DNA of 64,000 bases from Caenimonas koreensis DSM 17982 (GCF_009646335.1 NZ_WJBU01000006.1:1-64000); one strand, 5' to 3'; counted from the first letter of the stretch, positions 47,062 through 57,173 are shown. Notes: generated by a model not told the origin, from the sequence alone. Translations and numbers: made by a program.

Positions 47062-48156
47062 TCAGCGCTTGTTGCTGCGAGCCGTGAACATTGCCTGCAG
47101 CTCTGCCGCGCCCACGGTTTCAAGCTGGCCATAGCGGCATTGCGCCGCAGGCTTGTCGTCGCGCCAGCGCACGAAGGTGGCCGCATTGCGGAAGCGGTCG
47201 CCTTGCAGCTGGTCGTATTTCACCTCGGCGGCGCGCTCGGGCCGCAGTGCTTCCCAGCGCAGGTCTTTGCCGGCCGCTGACCGGCTTCGTACGCCGGGCT
47301 GCCGCTCTTCTTCATGCGCCTGCGGCTCGCCCCAATTGGCCCACGGGTGGTTCTTCAAGGCGTCTTTGCGCAGCGGCGCGAGTTCTTCGAGCAGGGCGAC
47401 GCGCTGCTCCATCGTGAACGTCGAGGCGCTGCCCATGTGCTGCAGCACGCCAAGTTCGTCGTACAGGCCCAGAAGCAATGAGCCAACGGCGTCTTCGCGA
47501 TCCTTGTAGAAGCGGAATCCGGCGACGACGCAATCGGCGGTGCGCTCATGCTTGATCTTGAACAACGCGCGTTTGGCTGGCGTGTACGGCAGTGCTTCGG
47601 GCTTGGCCATCACGCCGTCGAGGCCGGCGCCCTCAAAGCGGTCGAGCCAGTCCTGAGCCACGGCGCGGTCTCGCGTCATGGGCGTGAGGTACAGCGGCGG
47701 CTTCGCGGCAGCGAGGAAGCGTTCGAGGCGCACGCGCCGCTGCGCCTGCGGCAGGGCCATCGTGCTCTTGCCACCTGCGCACAGCAGGTCGAACGCGACG
47801 AACGAGGCGGGTGTTTTCTTGGCGAGCAGCGCGACGCGGGTGGTGGAGGGGTGGATGCGCGCCTGGAGGGCGTCGAAGTCCAGGCCCTTGTCGCCCGAAA
47901 CGACGATCTCGCCGTCGAGCACGCAGCCTTTGGGCAGCACTTCGAACAGGGCGCGCTCGAGCTCGGGGAAGTAGCGGTTCAGCGGCTTCTTGTCGCGGCC
48001 CTGGATGTAGATGCCGTCCTTGTTGGAGAACACGAGGGCGCGCAGGCCGTCCCACTTCGGTTCGAACAGGAAGCCCTCGCTGGCAGGAAGTTCCTGCGCT
48101 ACTTTGGCGAGCATCGGTTCAATGGGAGGGGAGGCAGAAGGGTTGGTTGCAGTCAT
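47062..48156 (-). CDS. ATP-dependent DNA ligase (LigC type)
   Basis: 364 residues. The adenylation motif EPKWDGLRA gives the nucleophile Lys34; motif III FVAFDLLCAG, motif IV GLDGVMAKPEALPY and motif V ALFKIKHERTADCVV follow, then a C-terminal OB-fold. It joins nicked DNA with ATP. It lacks the polymerase and phosphoesterase parts of LigD, and no Ku gene is nearby, so a LigC-like repair role is more likely than full end-joining. ATGA overlap with the gene for the Cys-rich protein upstream. Confidence 0.9.
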   Translation of the reverse strand: MTATNPSASPPIEPMLAKVAQELPASEGFLFEPKWDGLRALVFSNKDGIYIQGRDKKPLNRYFPELERALFEVLPKGCVLDGEIVVSGDKGLDFDALQARIHPSTTRVALLAKKTPASFVAFDLLCAGGKSTMALPQAQRRVRLERFLAAAKPPLYLTPMTRDRAVAQDWLDRFEGAGLDGVMAKPEALPYTPAKRALFKIKHERTADCVVAGFRFYKDREDAVGSLLLGLYDELGVLQHMGSASTFTMEQRVALLEELAPLRKDALKNHPWANWGEPQAHEEERQPGVRSRSAAGKDLRWEALRPERAAEVKYDQLQGDRFRNAATFVRWRDDKPAAQCRYGQLETVGAAELQAMFTARSNKR

Positions 48157-48719
48157 CGTTTACATATGGAGCCGACATAGCGTGCGGACTCCACCATCGC
48201 ATCGCAGCCTTCGACCTGATTGGTCGCGCGGCAGACGCCTTGCACGCGCGCGCCAATCACGACGGGCGGGCCTTTGTAGATACAGCCGTAGATGCAGTCG
48301 GCCTGGCCATCGCACGCGCGGTTGGCGTCGGACGCTTTCTTCACGGGCGGCTTGGCGCGGACGGTATTGGGCTGGCAGTAGGGCATCGTGGAGCCGGGCG
48401 GCCCCCAGGTGCCACCGGAATCGGTGCATTGGCGTGCCGTGGCGCGCTCGGAAATCTGCGCGGTGCAAAAGCCGCCGGCAGAAATGGCGCTGTTGGGCGT
48501 CCAGCCGCCGCCAAGATGGAAGCAGTCGTCCCGCCCCCACGGTACCTGGCACACGGCCATCCATGATTGCCGGCTCGCCAGCCACGCGCCGCCGAGCGCG
48601 AGGCATTCTGCTCGTGTGTCGACGGTGACGGGGGGTGCGGCAGGCGCGGGCACGACCGGCTGCGCGATGGCCGCCGCAGTGAGAAGCCACGCAACCAGGA
48701 TGAGTACGAGGCGATGCAT
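48153..48719 (-). CDS. exported cysteine-rich protein of unknown function
   Basis: 188 residues with a signal peptide (cleavage after TAAAIA, residue 19) and 12 cysteines, probably six disulfides. Repeated short patterns such as C-x-x-x-G-G-x-W (for example CLALGGAWLA, CFHLGGGWTP, CTDSGGTWGP) suggest three copies of a small disulfide-bonded motif. No enzyme motif is seen. The stop overlaps the DNA ligase start by ATGA, so it heads that two-gene operon. The gene is divergent from ahcY. Confidence 0.75.
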   Translation of the reverse strand: MHRLVLILVAWLLTAAAIAQPVVPAPAAPPVTVDTRAECLALGGAWLASRQSWMAVCQVPWGRDDCFHLGGGWTPNSAISAGGFCTAQISERATARQCTDSGGTWGPPGSTMPYCQPNTVRAKPPVKKASDANRACDGQADCIYGCIYKGPPVVIGARVQGVCRATNQVEGCDAMVESARYVGSICKR

Positions 48720-48752
48720 GACCCGAGTCTAGCGGGGGCTGCGGCTCGTGGG

Positions 48753-48758
48753 TACAAT
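48753..48758 (+). promoter_or_regulatory. probable ahcY -10 box
   Basis: TACAAT at 48753-48758 places a transcription start just before the riboswitch aptamer at 48767. The -35 region, 17 bases upstream, is weak (around 48730-48735). Confidence 0.4.
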
Positions 48759-48766
48759 TCGCGCAT

Positions 48767-48823
48767 CCGAGGAGCGTTGCAGCACCACAAGGTGTGAGGC
48801 TCGGACCTACGCAACGACGCTCA
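48767..48823 (+). ncRNA. S-adenosylhomocysteine (SAH) riboswitch
   Basis: The stretch fits the SAH riboswitch consensus: CCGAG (48767-48771) pairs with CTCGG (48800-48804) as P1; CACC/GGTG closes the small P2 hairpin (48783-48786 with 48791-48794); GAGCG and the following TTGC pair with GCAACG and CGCTC at 48811-48822. The conserved GGAGCGTTGCA and CAACGACGCTCA blocks are present. In proteobacteria this RNA sits before ahcY and turns expression on when SAH accumulates; here ahcY starts 80 bases downstream. Confidence 0.9.
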
Positions 48824-48903
48824 CCCACTGTTCCTGTGAGGTGAGTTCCAGATTCCCCTTTCATGGTGCAGTGGCTGATCCATTCAAAGCTCTGGAGCCA
48901 CAC

Positions 48904-50331
<1,428 letters not shown>

Positions 50332-51066
50332 TTGCGAGTCGATCAACTCCTTGTCGAGCGCGGCCTCGCGTCGTCGCGGTCGCAGGCGCAGCGCCTGATT
50401 GCATCGGGCGTGCGCTGGCTTGATCGAGGCGAGTGGAAGACCGTTGCCAAGAATGGCGACGACGTTCCGCTGGAAGCAGAGATCGAGCTGCTCGATGCGT
50501 CCGAGTCGCGGTATGTGTCGCGTGGCGGGCTGAAGCTCGAGGGTGCGCTTAAGGCTGCGGGGATTGATCCGGCAGGCTGGGTGTGCCTCGACGTCGGCCA
50601 GTCCACCGGCGGGTTTACGGACTGCCTGCTGCAACACGGCGCCGCGCAAGTGGTTGGTGTCGACGTTGGGCAAGCGCAATTGCACGACAGCCTGCGAAAC
50701 GACGAACGCGTGGTGGTGATCGAAAAGGTCAATGCGCGCGAGCTCACTGCAGAGCAAGCCGGCGAGGATTTCGATCTGATCGTCGGCGATCTTTCATTTA
50801 TCTCGATGACGCTGGTGTTGCCGGCGATCGTGCCTCTGCTCAAGCCGGGCGGCCATCTGCTCATGCTGGCCAAGCCGCAGTTCGAGTTGCAGCCGGGCCA
50901 GGTCGGCAAACGCGGGATCGTGACGGACACGTCGCTCTACGCGTTCGTGGAGAACCGCATCCGCACGTGTTGCACCGATCTCGGCCTGCAAGTGCGAAGC
51001 TGGTTCGACAGCCCCATCGACGGTGGCGACGGCAATCGAGAGTTCTTCATCCACGCACAGAAATAA
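50332..51066 (+). CDS. tlyA: TlyA-family rRNA methyltransferase with S4 domain
   Basis: 244 residues with a TTG start immediately after the ahcY stop and no ribosome site of its own, so translation must be coupled. The family start pattern MRVDQLLVERGLASSRSQAQ (S4 RNA-binding) supports this start. Then follows the FtsJ/RrmJ-like methyltransferase: SAM loop LDVGQSTGGFTDCLLQ, VGVDVGQAQL, and the catalytic-site DLSFISMTLVLP and KPQFEL. TlyA methylates ribose in 16S/23S rRNA in mycobacteria; in other bacteria the substrate is less sure. Sharing a transcript with the methyl-cycle genes makes sense because the enzyme yields SAH. Confidence 0.88.
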   Translation: MRVDQLLVERGLASSRSQAQRLIASGVRWLDRGEWKTVAKNGDDVPLEAEIELLDASESRYVSRGGLKLEGALKAAGIDPAGWVCLDVGQSTGGFTDCLLQHGAAQVVGVDVGQAQLHDSLRNDERVVVIEKVNARELTAEQAGEDFDLIVGDLSFISMTLVLPAIVPLLKPGGHLLMLAKPQFELQPGQVGKRGIVTDTSLYAFVENRIRTCCTDLGLQVRSWFDSPIDGGDGNREFFIHAQK

Positions 51067-51087
51067 CAACGCCACTGGGGCCTTGTC

Positions 51088-51915
51088 ATGACGCTTCCCA
51101 TCAGCCTTGAATTTTTTCCGCCCAAGACGCCTGAAGGCGCGGCCAAGCTGCGCGATGCGCGCAAAGTCCTGTACCAGCTCAAGCCCGAGTTCTGTTCCGT
51201 GACTTACGGCGCGGGTGGCTCGACGCAAAAGGGCACGTTCGAAACTGTCGGCGAGATCCTGCAAGAGGGTGTCGATGCGGCGTCGCACCTGTCATGCATT
51301 GGTGCCACGCGCGCCCGGGTGCGCGAAGAGCTGGCGAACTTGAAGGCCATGGGCGTCAGGCGCCTGGTGGCCCTGCGCGGCGATATGCCGAGCGGCTTTG
51401 GTATCGGCGGCGAATTTCACTACGCGAGCGACCTGATCAGCTTCATTCGCGAGGAAACGGGCCGCGACTTTCATATCGAGGTCGCCTGCTATCCCGAAGT
51501 GCATCCGCAGGCAAAGTCGCCTGAAAGCGACCTGCAGGCTTTTGCCACGAAAGTGCATGCTGGTGCGGACTCGGCCATCACGCAGTATTTCTTCAACGCT
51601 GACGCGTACTTCCGCTTTGTCGATGAAGCGAAGAAGGCGGGCGTCAACGTACCCATCATTCCGGGGATCATGCCGATTGCGAGCTCGACGCAGCTCATGC
51701 GTTTTTCCGACGCTTGCGGTGCCGAGATTCCCAGGTGGATTCGCTTGCGGCTGCAAAGCTTTGGTGACGACACGGCTTCGATCAAGTCGTTCGGCCTGGA
51801 TGTGGTGACGGACCTGTGCGAGCGGATGCGGGCCGGTGGCGCGCCGTCCATGCACTTCTACACGATGAACCAGGCAGGTGCGACCGTCGAGATCTGCAAG
51901 CGCCTGGGCGTCTAA
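51088..51915 (+). CDS. metF: methylenetetrahydrofolate reductase
   Basis: 275 residues, FAD/NADH enzyme that makes 5-methyl-THF for methionine synthesis. Family motifs: ISLEFFPPKTPEGAAKL (catalytic Glu in EFFPP), YGAGGSTQKGTFE, LVALRGDMP and CYPEVHPQAKS, then DAGADSAITQYFFN (given as GADSAITQYFFNAD). Slightly shorter than the E. coli protein. Third gene of the riboswitch-led transcript, which links SAH recycling to homocysteine remethylation. Confidence 0.96.
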   Translation: MTLPISLEFFPPKTPEGAAKLRDARKVLYQLKPEFCSVTYGAGGSTQKGTFETVGEILQEGVDAASHLSCIGATRARVREELANLKAMGVRRLVALRGDMPSGFGIGGEFHYASDLISFIREETGRDFHIEVACYPEVHPQAKSPESDLQAFATKVHAGADSAITQYFFNADAYFRFVDEAKKAGVNVPIIPGIMPIASSTQLMRFSDACGAEIPRWIRLRLQSFGDDTASIKSFGLDVVTDLCERMRAGGAPSMHFYTMNQAGATVEICKRLGV

Positions 51916-51922
51916 GCCGTCT

Positions 51923-52417
51923 TTAGCGCTCGAGCTGCCTACCGTCCGCGGTGAAGGCTTGCTTGAAAGTGAACGCGTCAGCGCTCGGGCCGTTGCGGCC
52001 CAGCAGGCGCAGCTTTTCAATCGCTTCGGCGACGGTGGGGTGATGTCCGGCCTCAACCCACCACAGGACGACCGGCGGTACGCCTTCGCCGAGTTCGACC
52101 ACGCGCGACACGCATGACTTCCAGTCGCCGAACCAGCTTTTGCGAGCCGCGAAAACCTTGCCGTGGTTGGTTTTGTACGCGAATGCGTGCAGCGCTTCCA
52201 TGGTTTGCCACACCGTCATGTTGAAGAGCACAAGAGGATCGGCGAACTCGCGCTGCCCCGCATCGCGTGAGTCGGACATGTAGCGCCACACAAAGCCCGG
52301 ACTTGCGTCTGCCAGCGAATTGATCTCGTCGAGTTGGGCATTGAAACCTGCCATGACAGGGTCGTCCTGCGCGCCGAGCGCATAGGCAACGTTGACCTGG
52401 GCCAGGTGGTGCTGCAC
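51923..52417 (-). CDS. DUF3291 family protein
   Basis: 164 residues with a GTG start at 52417. The core (LAQVNVAYALG, FVWRYMSD, NMTVWQTMEALHAFAYKTNHGK, then VVLWWVEAGHHPTV) matches DUF3291, an antibiotic-monooxygenase-like alpha-beta fold with no defined role. Its stop is seven bases from the end of metF, and it starts 15 bases after the rlmJ stop on the same strand, so the two probably form an operon. Confidence 0.85.
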   Translation of the reverse strand: MQHHLAQVNVAYALGAQDDPVMAGFNAQLDEINSLADASPGFVWRYMSDSRDAGQREFADPLVLFNMTVWQTMEALHAFAYKTNHGKVFAARKSWFGDWKSCVSRVVELGEGVPPVVLWWVEAGHHPTVAEAIEKLRLLGRNGPSADAFTFKQAFTADGRQLER

Positions 52418-52432
52418 CGCGCCGCGCTTTCT

Positions 52433-53353
52433 TCAGCCGCCCGATTCCAGCGTGTGGCCTTGCCCGCGGCCTCGACCGAGCACCTTCACGAGCTGGGGCA
52501 GCGCCTGTGTGAGGGCGGCTTTGAGCGTATGCGGCGGGTTCACGATGAACATGCCGCTGGCCGTCAGGCCTTGTCCACGCGCTTCTTCGCCGGGCACATT
52601 GCGCGCCTCATCCTGGCCGATAGCGAGTGTTGCGTGCAGCCATGGCTTGCCAGCCTGGTTGGATAGCGTCTTCAACCGGCGCGGCAGGTCATGCGCTTCT
52701 GGCCGTGGGATCACCGGATACCAGACAGCGTACGTGCCTGTGGGAAAGCGCTTGAGGCTGTCCTGGATGCAGGTGGCCACCTTGGCGTAGTCGCTCTTGA
52801 TCTCGTAACTCGGGTCGATCAGGACCAATCCGCGGCGTGACGGCGGGGGCAGGAATGCCTTCAGGCCTTCAAAGCCGTCTTGCCGGGCGCCCGCAATCTG
52901 GCGGCCGGCGTTCAGCTGGGCGATGTTTGCGGCCAGCGCCTTGCTGTCCGTCGGGTGCATTTCGAACAGCTTGAGCTTGTCGCGCGCCTCGGTTCGCAAG
53001 AGCTTCTGGACGACGAACGGCGAGCCGGGATAAATCTTTAGTGTTCCTTGCGGATTGAACTCGGCGATGAGCTCCATGTAGTCCTGGATGAGGGGTGCTA
53101 CATCTTCGATAGCGGGCTTTGCAGAGCCGGGCGGGGCAAGCGCAGTGAAGAGCTTGACGACGCCGTCCTCAGCCTCGCCCGAGGTGCCGGCATAGTCGCC
53201 GTCGAGCCGGTACAGGCCAGCGCCCGCATGCGTGTCGACGACCGTCAGGGCCGCGTCCTTCTGGGTGAGGTGCTTGAGGATCGCGATCAGCATCGCGTGC
53301 TTCAGGACGTCGGCGTGGTTGCCGGCATGGAAGCCGTGGCGGTAGCTGTACAT
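52433..53353 (-). CDS. rlmJ: 23S rRNA (adenine(2030)-N6)-methyltransferase
   Basis: 306 residues, about 25 longer than E. coli RlmJ owing to a C-terminal extension. MYSYRHGFHAGNHADVLKH is the characteristic start; the SAM-binding region VVDTHAGAGLYRL and the catalytic motif LVLIDPSYEIKSDY (DPPY-like) are present. Modifies A2030 of 23S rRNA. It is divergent from the ribosomal-protein operon, sharing a 170-base control region. Confidence 0.93.
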   Translation of the reverse strand: MYSYRHGFHAGNHADVLKHAMLIAILKHLTQKDAALTVVDTHAGAGLYRLDGDYAGTSGEAEDGVVKLFTALAPPGSAKPAIEDVAPLIQDYMELIAEFNPQGTLKIYPGSPFVVQKLLRTEARDKLKLFEMHPTDSKALAANIAQLNAGRQIAGARQDGFEGLKAFLPPPSRRGLVLIDPSYEIKSDYAKVATCIQDSLKRFPTGTYAVWYPVIPRPEAHDLPRRLKTLSNQAGKPWLHATLAIGQDEARNVPGEEARGQGLTASGMFIVNPPHTLKAALTQALPQLVKVLGRGRGQGHTLESGG

Positions 53354-53362
53354 GCACAGATG

Positions 53363-53393
53363 TTAACGCGCCGGGCAGAGAACTTCGTATAAT
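53363..53393 (+). promoter_or_regulatory. promoter of rplM-rpsI
   Basis: A perfect TATAAT at 53388-53393, with TTAACG at 53363-53368 as a possible -35 (spacing 19). It faces the ribosomal-protein genes, whose first codon is 131 bases downstream. Confidence 0.6.
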
Positions 53394-53399
53394 TGAGGG

Positions 53400-53524
53400 C
53401 TCTGCAGCGCCTTGTGGCTCCGCGTCAGAGACCAGAATCATTCTGGTACCCCACCTAAGAGATTCCCGTCAGAGGAACGCCGACCGTGGAAAAGAGCCCT
53501 TCCAAACCCATCGAAAGATAGCTC
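53400..53524 (+). promoter_or_regulatory. long rplM leader with hairpin
   Basis: The transcript leader of about 125 bases contains a stem ACCAGA/TCTGGT (53431-53447) and other GC-rich stretches (CTCTGCAGCGC and its surroundings). Ribosomal operons are often controlled by leader binding of one of their products; L13 is the known regulator in E. coli. Whether this leader works that way is not shown. Confidence 0.35.
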
Positions 53525-53968
53525 ATGAAAACGTTCAGCGCAAAACCCGCTGACGTGACGCACGAGTGGTTTGTGATTGACGCGACCGATAAGGTCCTCG
53601 GACGAGTAGCCAGCGAAGTTGCTCTCCGTTTGCGCGGCAAACACAAGGCCATTTACACGCCTCACGTCGATACTGGCGACTTCATCGTCGTCATCAATGC
53701 AGCGCAGCTGCGTGTCACCGGCGCCAAGCCGCTCGACAAGATTTACTACCGCCACTCCGGCTACCCGGGCGGTATCACTGCCACCAACTTCCGCGACATG
53801 CAGGCCAAGCACCCCGGCCGCGCGCTCGAGAAGGCTGTCAAGGGCATGCTGCCCAAGGGCCCGCTCGGTTACGCCATGATCAAGAAGCTCAAGGTGTACG
53901 GCGGCGCAGAGCACCCGCACACCGCACAGCAACCTAAAGTGCTTGAACTCCCGGGAGCCTCGAAATGA
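53525..53968 (+). CDS. rplM: 50S ribosomal protein L13
   Basis: 147 residues. [20 protein letters not shown] at the start, [16 protein letters not shown], and the conserved C-terminal [20 protein letters not shown] and [11 protein letters not shown] segments identify L13. Essential large-subunit protein involved in early assembly. Overlaps rpsI by ATGA, the standard arrangement. Confidence 0.98.
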   Translation: MKTFSAKPADVTHEWFVIDATDKVLGRVASEVALRLRGKHKAIYTPHVDTGDFIVVINAAQLRVTGAKPLDKIYYRHSGYPGGITATNFRDMQAKHPGRALEKAVKGMLPKGPLGYAMIKKLKVYGGAEHPHTAQQPKVLELPGASK

Positions 53969-54357
53969 TCGGTGATTGGAACAATGGCACGGGCCGCCGC
54001 AAGTCCAGCGTCGCCCGCGTGTTCATGAAAAAGGGCACCGGCAAGATCACGGTGAACGACAAGGACATCGAAGAGTTCTTCGGCCGTCAAACCTCGATCA
54101 TGATCGTCAAGCAACCCCTGTTCCTGACCAACCATGTCGAAACGTTCGACATCAAGGTCAACGTGCACGGTGGTGGTGAGTCGGGTCAAGCTGGCGCAAC
54201 CCGCCACGGCATCACCCGCGCCCTGATCGACTACGACGCATCGCTCAAGCCCGCGCTGTCGCAAGCCGGTTTCGTGACGCGTGACGCGCGCGAAGTCGAA
54301 CGCAAGAAGGTCGGCCTGCACTCTGCCCGCCGCCGCAAGCAGTTCAGCAAGCGCTAA
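53965..54357 (+). CDS. rpsI: 30S ribosomal protein S9
   Basis: 130 residues. [20 protein letters not shown] at the start and the basic tail [19 protein letters not shown] with terminal KR, which reaches the P-site tRNA, are diagnostic of S9. Normal length. Followed by a clear intrinsic terminator. Confidence 0.98.
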   Translation: MIGDWNNGTGRRKSSVARVFMKKGTGKITVNDKDIEEFFGRQTSIMIVKQPLFLTNHVETFDIKVNVHGGGESGQAGATRHGITRALIDYDASLKPALSQAGFVTRDAREVERKKVGLHSARRRKQFSKR

Positions 54358-54382
54358 TACGTTTTTCTTTACTTGCAGGGAC

Positions 54383-54420
54383 AAAGCCGCACAAGTTCGC
54401 TTGCTGCGGCTTTTTCTTTT
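54383..54420 (+). terminator. rho-independent terminator after rpsI
   Basis: AAAGCCGCA (54383-54391) pairs with TGCGGCTTT (54405-54413); the loop contains CAAG-TTCG-CTTG, a UUCG tetraloop stem. A T-rich run (TTTTTCTTTT) follows, as expected for an intrinsic terminator of the rplM-rpsI transcript. Confidence 0.9.
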
Positions 54421-54437
54421 GACCTCATACTGCTCAG

Positions 54438-55145
54438 ATGCGCTTCAAGCTCCTTCGTCGACGTTTGACGATCAGCGCGCCACGAATGGCCGTGCGCAGC
54501 GCCATGCCCTGGCCGCTGCGCTGGGCGGTTGTTGCAATCGTTTTGGGTTTCTGCGGCGCGATCAGCCTGTGGGCCTTTGAGTTTGGCAAGAGCATCGCCG
54601 GCCTCGACACAGGCGCCAAGGAAGAGCTCGTCAGGCTGCGCGCCGACGTCGAGAAGCTGCGTGCTGAGCGCGACCAGGCGCAGTCAGTGCTCAATACATC
54701 GGGCAGCCTGATCACGGCAGAGAAAACGGCGCGCGAGCGACTTGCCACGCAAATCAAGGCACTTGAGTCCGAAAACCAGGCGCTACGCGATGACCTGGGG
54801 TTCTTCGAGAAGCTGATTCCCAGCACGGGCAGCGATGGCGTCGCCATCCGCGGGCTGCACGCCGAAGTCATGGGTGGCACCCAACTGAAGTGGCAGGTTC
54901 TGCTGATGCAGCCTGCGCGCAACGCCGCGGAATTTCGGGGAAAACTCGAACTCAGCCTTTCGGGCACGTTGGCTGGCAAGCCCTGGACCATGGAAATGCC
55001 CGGCGGCGCGCAGGGTTTGCAGTTTCGCCAGTACCGCCGGATTGAAGGAATGATCGATCTGCCGCCCCAAGCCGTGGTAAAAAACGTGTCCGCCAAGCTG
55101 GTGGAGGGCACGGCGACTCGCACCGTACAGAGCATCAAGCTCTAG
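54438..55145 (+). CDS. membrane-anchored coiled-coil protein (DUF6776-like)
   Basis: 235 residues. One membrane helix at about 28-48 (WAVVAIVLGFCGAISLWAF), a coiled coil of some 65 residues (LRADVEKLRAERDQAQSVL, then LATQIKALESENQALRDDL) and a periplasmic beta-rich domain. This matches a conserved betaproteobacterial family next to bactofilin genes. Likely a cell-envelope or morphogenesis factor acting with the bactofilin 36 bases downstream; that is inference from the repeated neighbourhood. Confidence 0.75.
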   Translation: MRFKLLRRRLTISAPRMAVRSAMPWPLRWAVVAIVLGFCGAISLWAFEFGKSIAGLDTGAKEELVRLRADVEKLRAERDQAQSVLNTSGSLITAEKTARERLATQIKALESENQALRDDLGFFEKLIPSTGSDGVAIRGLHAEVMGGTQLKWQVLLMQPARNAAEFRGKLELSLSGTLAGKPWTMEMPGGAQGLQFRQYRRIEGMIDLPPQAVVKNVSAKLVEGTATRTVQSIKL

Positions 55146-55181
55146 GAATCCCAGCGGTCAGCTCAATCAAGTGAGGTCGTC

Positions 55182-55574
55182 ATGTTCGGTAAAAAAGCCC
55201 AGCCGCCCATCAAGAGCCTCATCGCACAGGGCAGCCGCATTGACGGCAATCTGACATTCGCTGAAGGGCTTCGCGTCGATGGTGAGATTTGCGGCGACAT
55301 CACCAGCAACAGCCAGCAGCCGAGCATTCTTGTCATCTCCGAATCGGCCGTGGTCCGGGGCGCTATCCACTCCGACCACGTGATCATCAACGGCACCGTG
55401 CGAGGCCCCGTTCATGCCACCGAGCTGCTCGAACTGCAGCCCAAGGCGCGCATTGAAGGGGATGTGAAGTACCGCGCGCTCGAAATGCACCAGGGCGCCA
55501 TCATTGCCGGCAAGCTGGAGCCCATCGAGAGCGATGAAAAGCCCCTACTCAAATTGGCGACAAAGACAGCCTGA
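55182..55574 (+). CDS. bactofilin-family cytoskeletal protein
   Basis: 130 residues. The repetitive right-handed beta-helix pattern of bactofilins is plain (IAQGSRIDGNLTFAEGLRVD, GEICGDITSNS, VVRGAIHSDHVIINGTVRG, LLELQPKARIEGDVKYRAL). Bactofilins polymerise without nucleotide and scaffold envelope enzymes. A short N-terminal tail FGKKAQPP may bind the membrane. An M23 peptidase, the usual bactofilin partner class, is encoded nearby at 57174-58538. Confidence 0.93.
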   Translation: MFGKKAQPPIKSLIAQGSRIDGNLTFAEGLRVDGEICGDITSNSQQPSILVISESAVVRGAIHSDHVIINGTVRGPVHATELLELQPKARIEGDVKYRALEMHQGAIIAGKLEPIESDEKPLLKLATKTA

Positions 55575-55634
55575 GTGTATTCCCGAGCGATTCGCTGTAG
55601 TATTCGATGAACTGAGTCTTTCCCGGAGCTTTCA

Positions 55635-56000
55635 ATGAGCGCAGTCGCCGAAAACATCGAAACCGAAATGCCCCCTCCGCTGGTCTTTACCGACAGCGCG
55701 GCAGCCAAGGTTGCGGACTTGATTGCCGAAGAAGGCAACCCCGAGCTGAAGCTGCGGGTGTTTGTCCAGGGTGGCGGGTGCTCTGGCTTCCAGTACGGCT
55801 TCACGTTCGACGAAATCACGAACGAAGACGACACGGTGATGACCAAGAACGGCGTCTCGCTGCTGATCGACGCGATGAGCTACCAGTACCTCAACGGTGC
55901 AGAGATCGACTACAAGGAAGACTTGCAGGGTGCGCAGTTTGTCATCAAGAACCCGAACGCGACCAGCACGTGCGGCTGCGGTTCCAGCTTCTCGGCGTAA
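55635..56000 (+). CDS. erpA: iron-sulfur cluster insertion protein
   Basis: 121 residues, A-type carrier that passes Fe-S clusters to target enzymes. The three ligand cysteines are in [11 protein letters not shown] and [11 protein letters not shown] near the C-terminus; [20 protein letters not shown] is the usual core. Normal length and N-terminal extension for beta/gammaproteobacterial ErpA. Confidence 0.95.
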   Translation: MSAVAENIETEMPPPLVFTDSAAAKVADLIAEEGNPELKLRVFVQGGGCSGFQYGFTFDEITNEDDTVMTKNGVSLLIDAMSYQYLNGAEIDYKEDLQGAQFVIKNPNATSTCGCGSSFSA

Positions 56001-56023
56001 CTGAGCGGCTTAGCTTCCTGCAT

Positions 56024-57133
56024 CTACCGCGGGTAGATGCATCCCAGAACGCGGGCGCCTCGGGCGCCCGTTGTGCTTTCAAGTGCCAATGCTTCACGCC
56101 GCACAGTCTTTCGAGCCAGCCAGGCAAATGCGGTCGCCTCGACTTGCAGCGGCGGCAACCCCCGCGCGTCGCTCGGAATTACTTGAGCTTGCGGCAGCAG
56201 CGCCTGCAACCGCTGCATCAGGAACGTATTGCGTGCGCCGCCGCCGCAGACGATCACCTCGCGCAAATGCGCGTCAAGGCGCTTGACGTCATTGGCGCAG
56301 GCAAGCGCCGTCAGCTCGGCAAGGGTTGCCTGTATATCGCCGGGCGCGGCCATGCCAAACGTTGAGAGCCGCGCGGCCAGCCACGGCATGTTGAACAGAT
56401 CGCGCCCGGTGCTCTTGGGCGGCGCCTTGCGAAAAAACGGCTCATCCAGCAGCAGGGCCAGCAATTGGGGGATGACGCGTCCTGACGCCGCCCATCGGCC
56501 CTGTGCGTCGTACGGCGAGCCTTGGTGCTGCAGGCACCACGCGTCCATCAACGAATTGCCTGGCCCGCAATCAAAGCCAATCGTCGGCTGGCCGGGCTGC
56601 AGCAGCGTGAGGTTCGAGATTCCGCCGATGTTCAACACGCCGACGTTGGCGTCCTCACGGCCGAACCACGATTGGTGAAAGAACGGTGCCAGCGGTGCCC
56701 CTTGACCGCCGGCAGCCACATCCCGGCTTCGAAAATCCGCCACGACATCGATGCCGGTCAGTTCTGCCAGCAGGGCAGGCTGTGAGAGCTGCAAGGTATA
56801 GCCCGTCCCGTCGAATTCCTGCGGGCGATGGCGGACAGTCTGTCCGTGGGCGCCGATCGCGATGACGCCAGACGCCGGCACATCGGCATTGCGCAGCAGG
56901 CTGTGCACGACATCCGCGTACACGTGCATCAATGCGTTTGCGGCTAACGCTGCGCGATGAAGCTCATCTGCGCCCGCCGAATTCAATGCCAGCAATTCGG
57001 CGCGCAGGGAGGCGGTGAAGTCAGCGCTCGCATGGCCGAGGACCCGCGCGGGACTGGATGCGAAGTCGGCCAGTACCCCGTCCACGCCGTCGAGTGACGT
57101 ACCGGACATCAGGCCGATGAATAGTTCAGGCAT
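56024..57133 (-). CDS. anmK: anhydro-N-acetylmuramic acid kinase
   Basis: 369 residues. GLMSGTSLDGVDGVLADF at the start (ATP/phosphate loop of the ASKHA fold), GAHGQTVRHRP, NIGGISNLTLL, GFDCGPGNSLMDAW and VCGGGARNTFLM are diagnostic. Phosphorylates anhydroMurNAc during cell-wall recycling. Same strand and close to the M23 peptidase gene. Confidence 0.95.
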   Translation of the reverse strand: MPELFIGLMSGTSLDGVDGVLADFASSPARVLGHASADFTASLRAELLALNSAGADELHRAALAANALMHVYADVVHSLLRNADVPASGVIAIGAHGQTVRHRPQEFDGTGYTLQLSQPALLAELTGIDVVADFRSRDVAAGGQGAPLAPFFHQSWFGREDANVGVLNIGGISNLTLLQPGQPTIGFDCGPGNSLMDAWCLQHQGSPYDAQGRWAASGRVIPQLLALLLDEPFFRKAPPKSTGRDLFNMPWLAARLSTFGMAAPGDIQATLAELTALACANDVKRLDAHLREVIVCGGGARNTFLMQRLQALLPQAQVIPSDARGLPPLQVEATAFAWLARKTVRREALALESTTGARGARVLGCIYPR

Positions 57134-57173
57134 GCCGCGATGTTAGCCGCGACCCAGCCCTGGCCGCGGTGTC

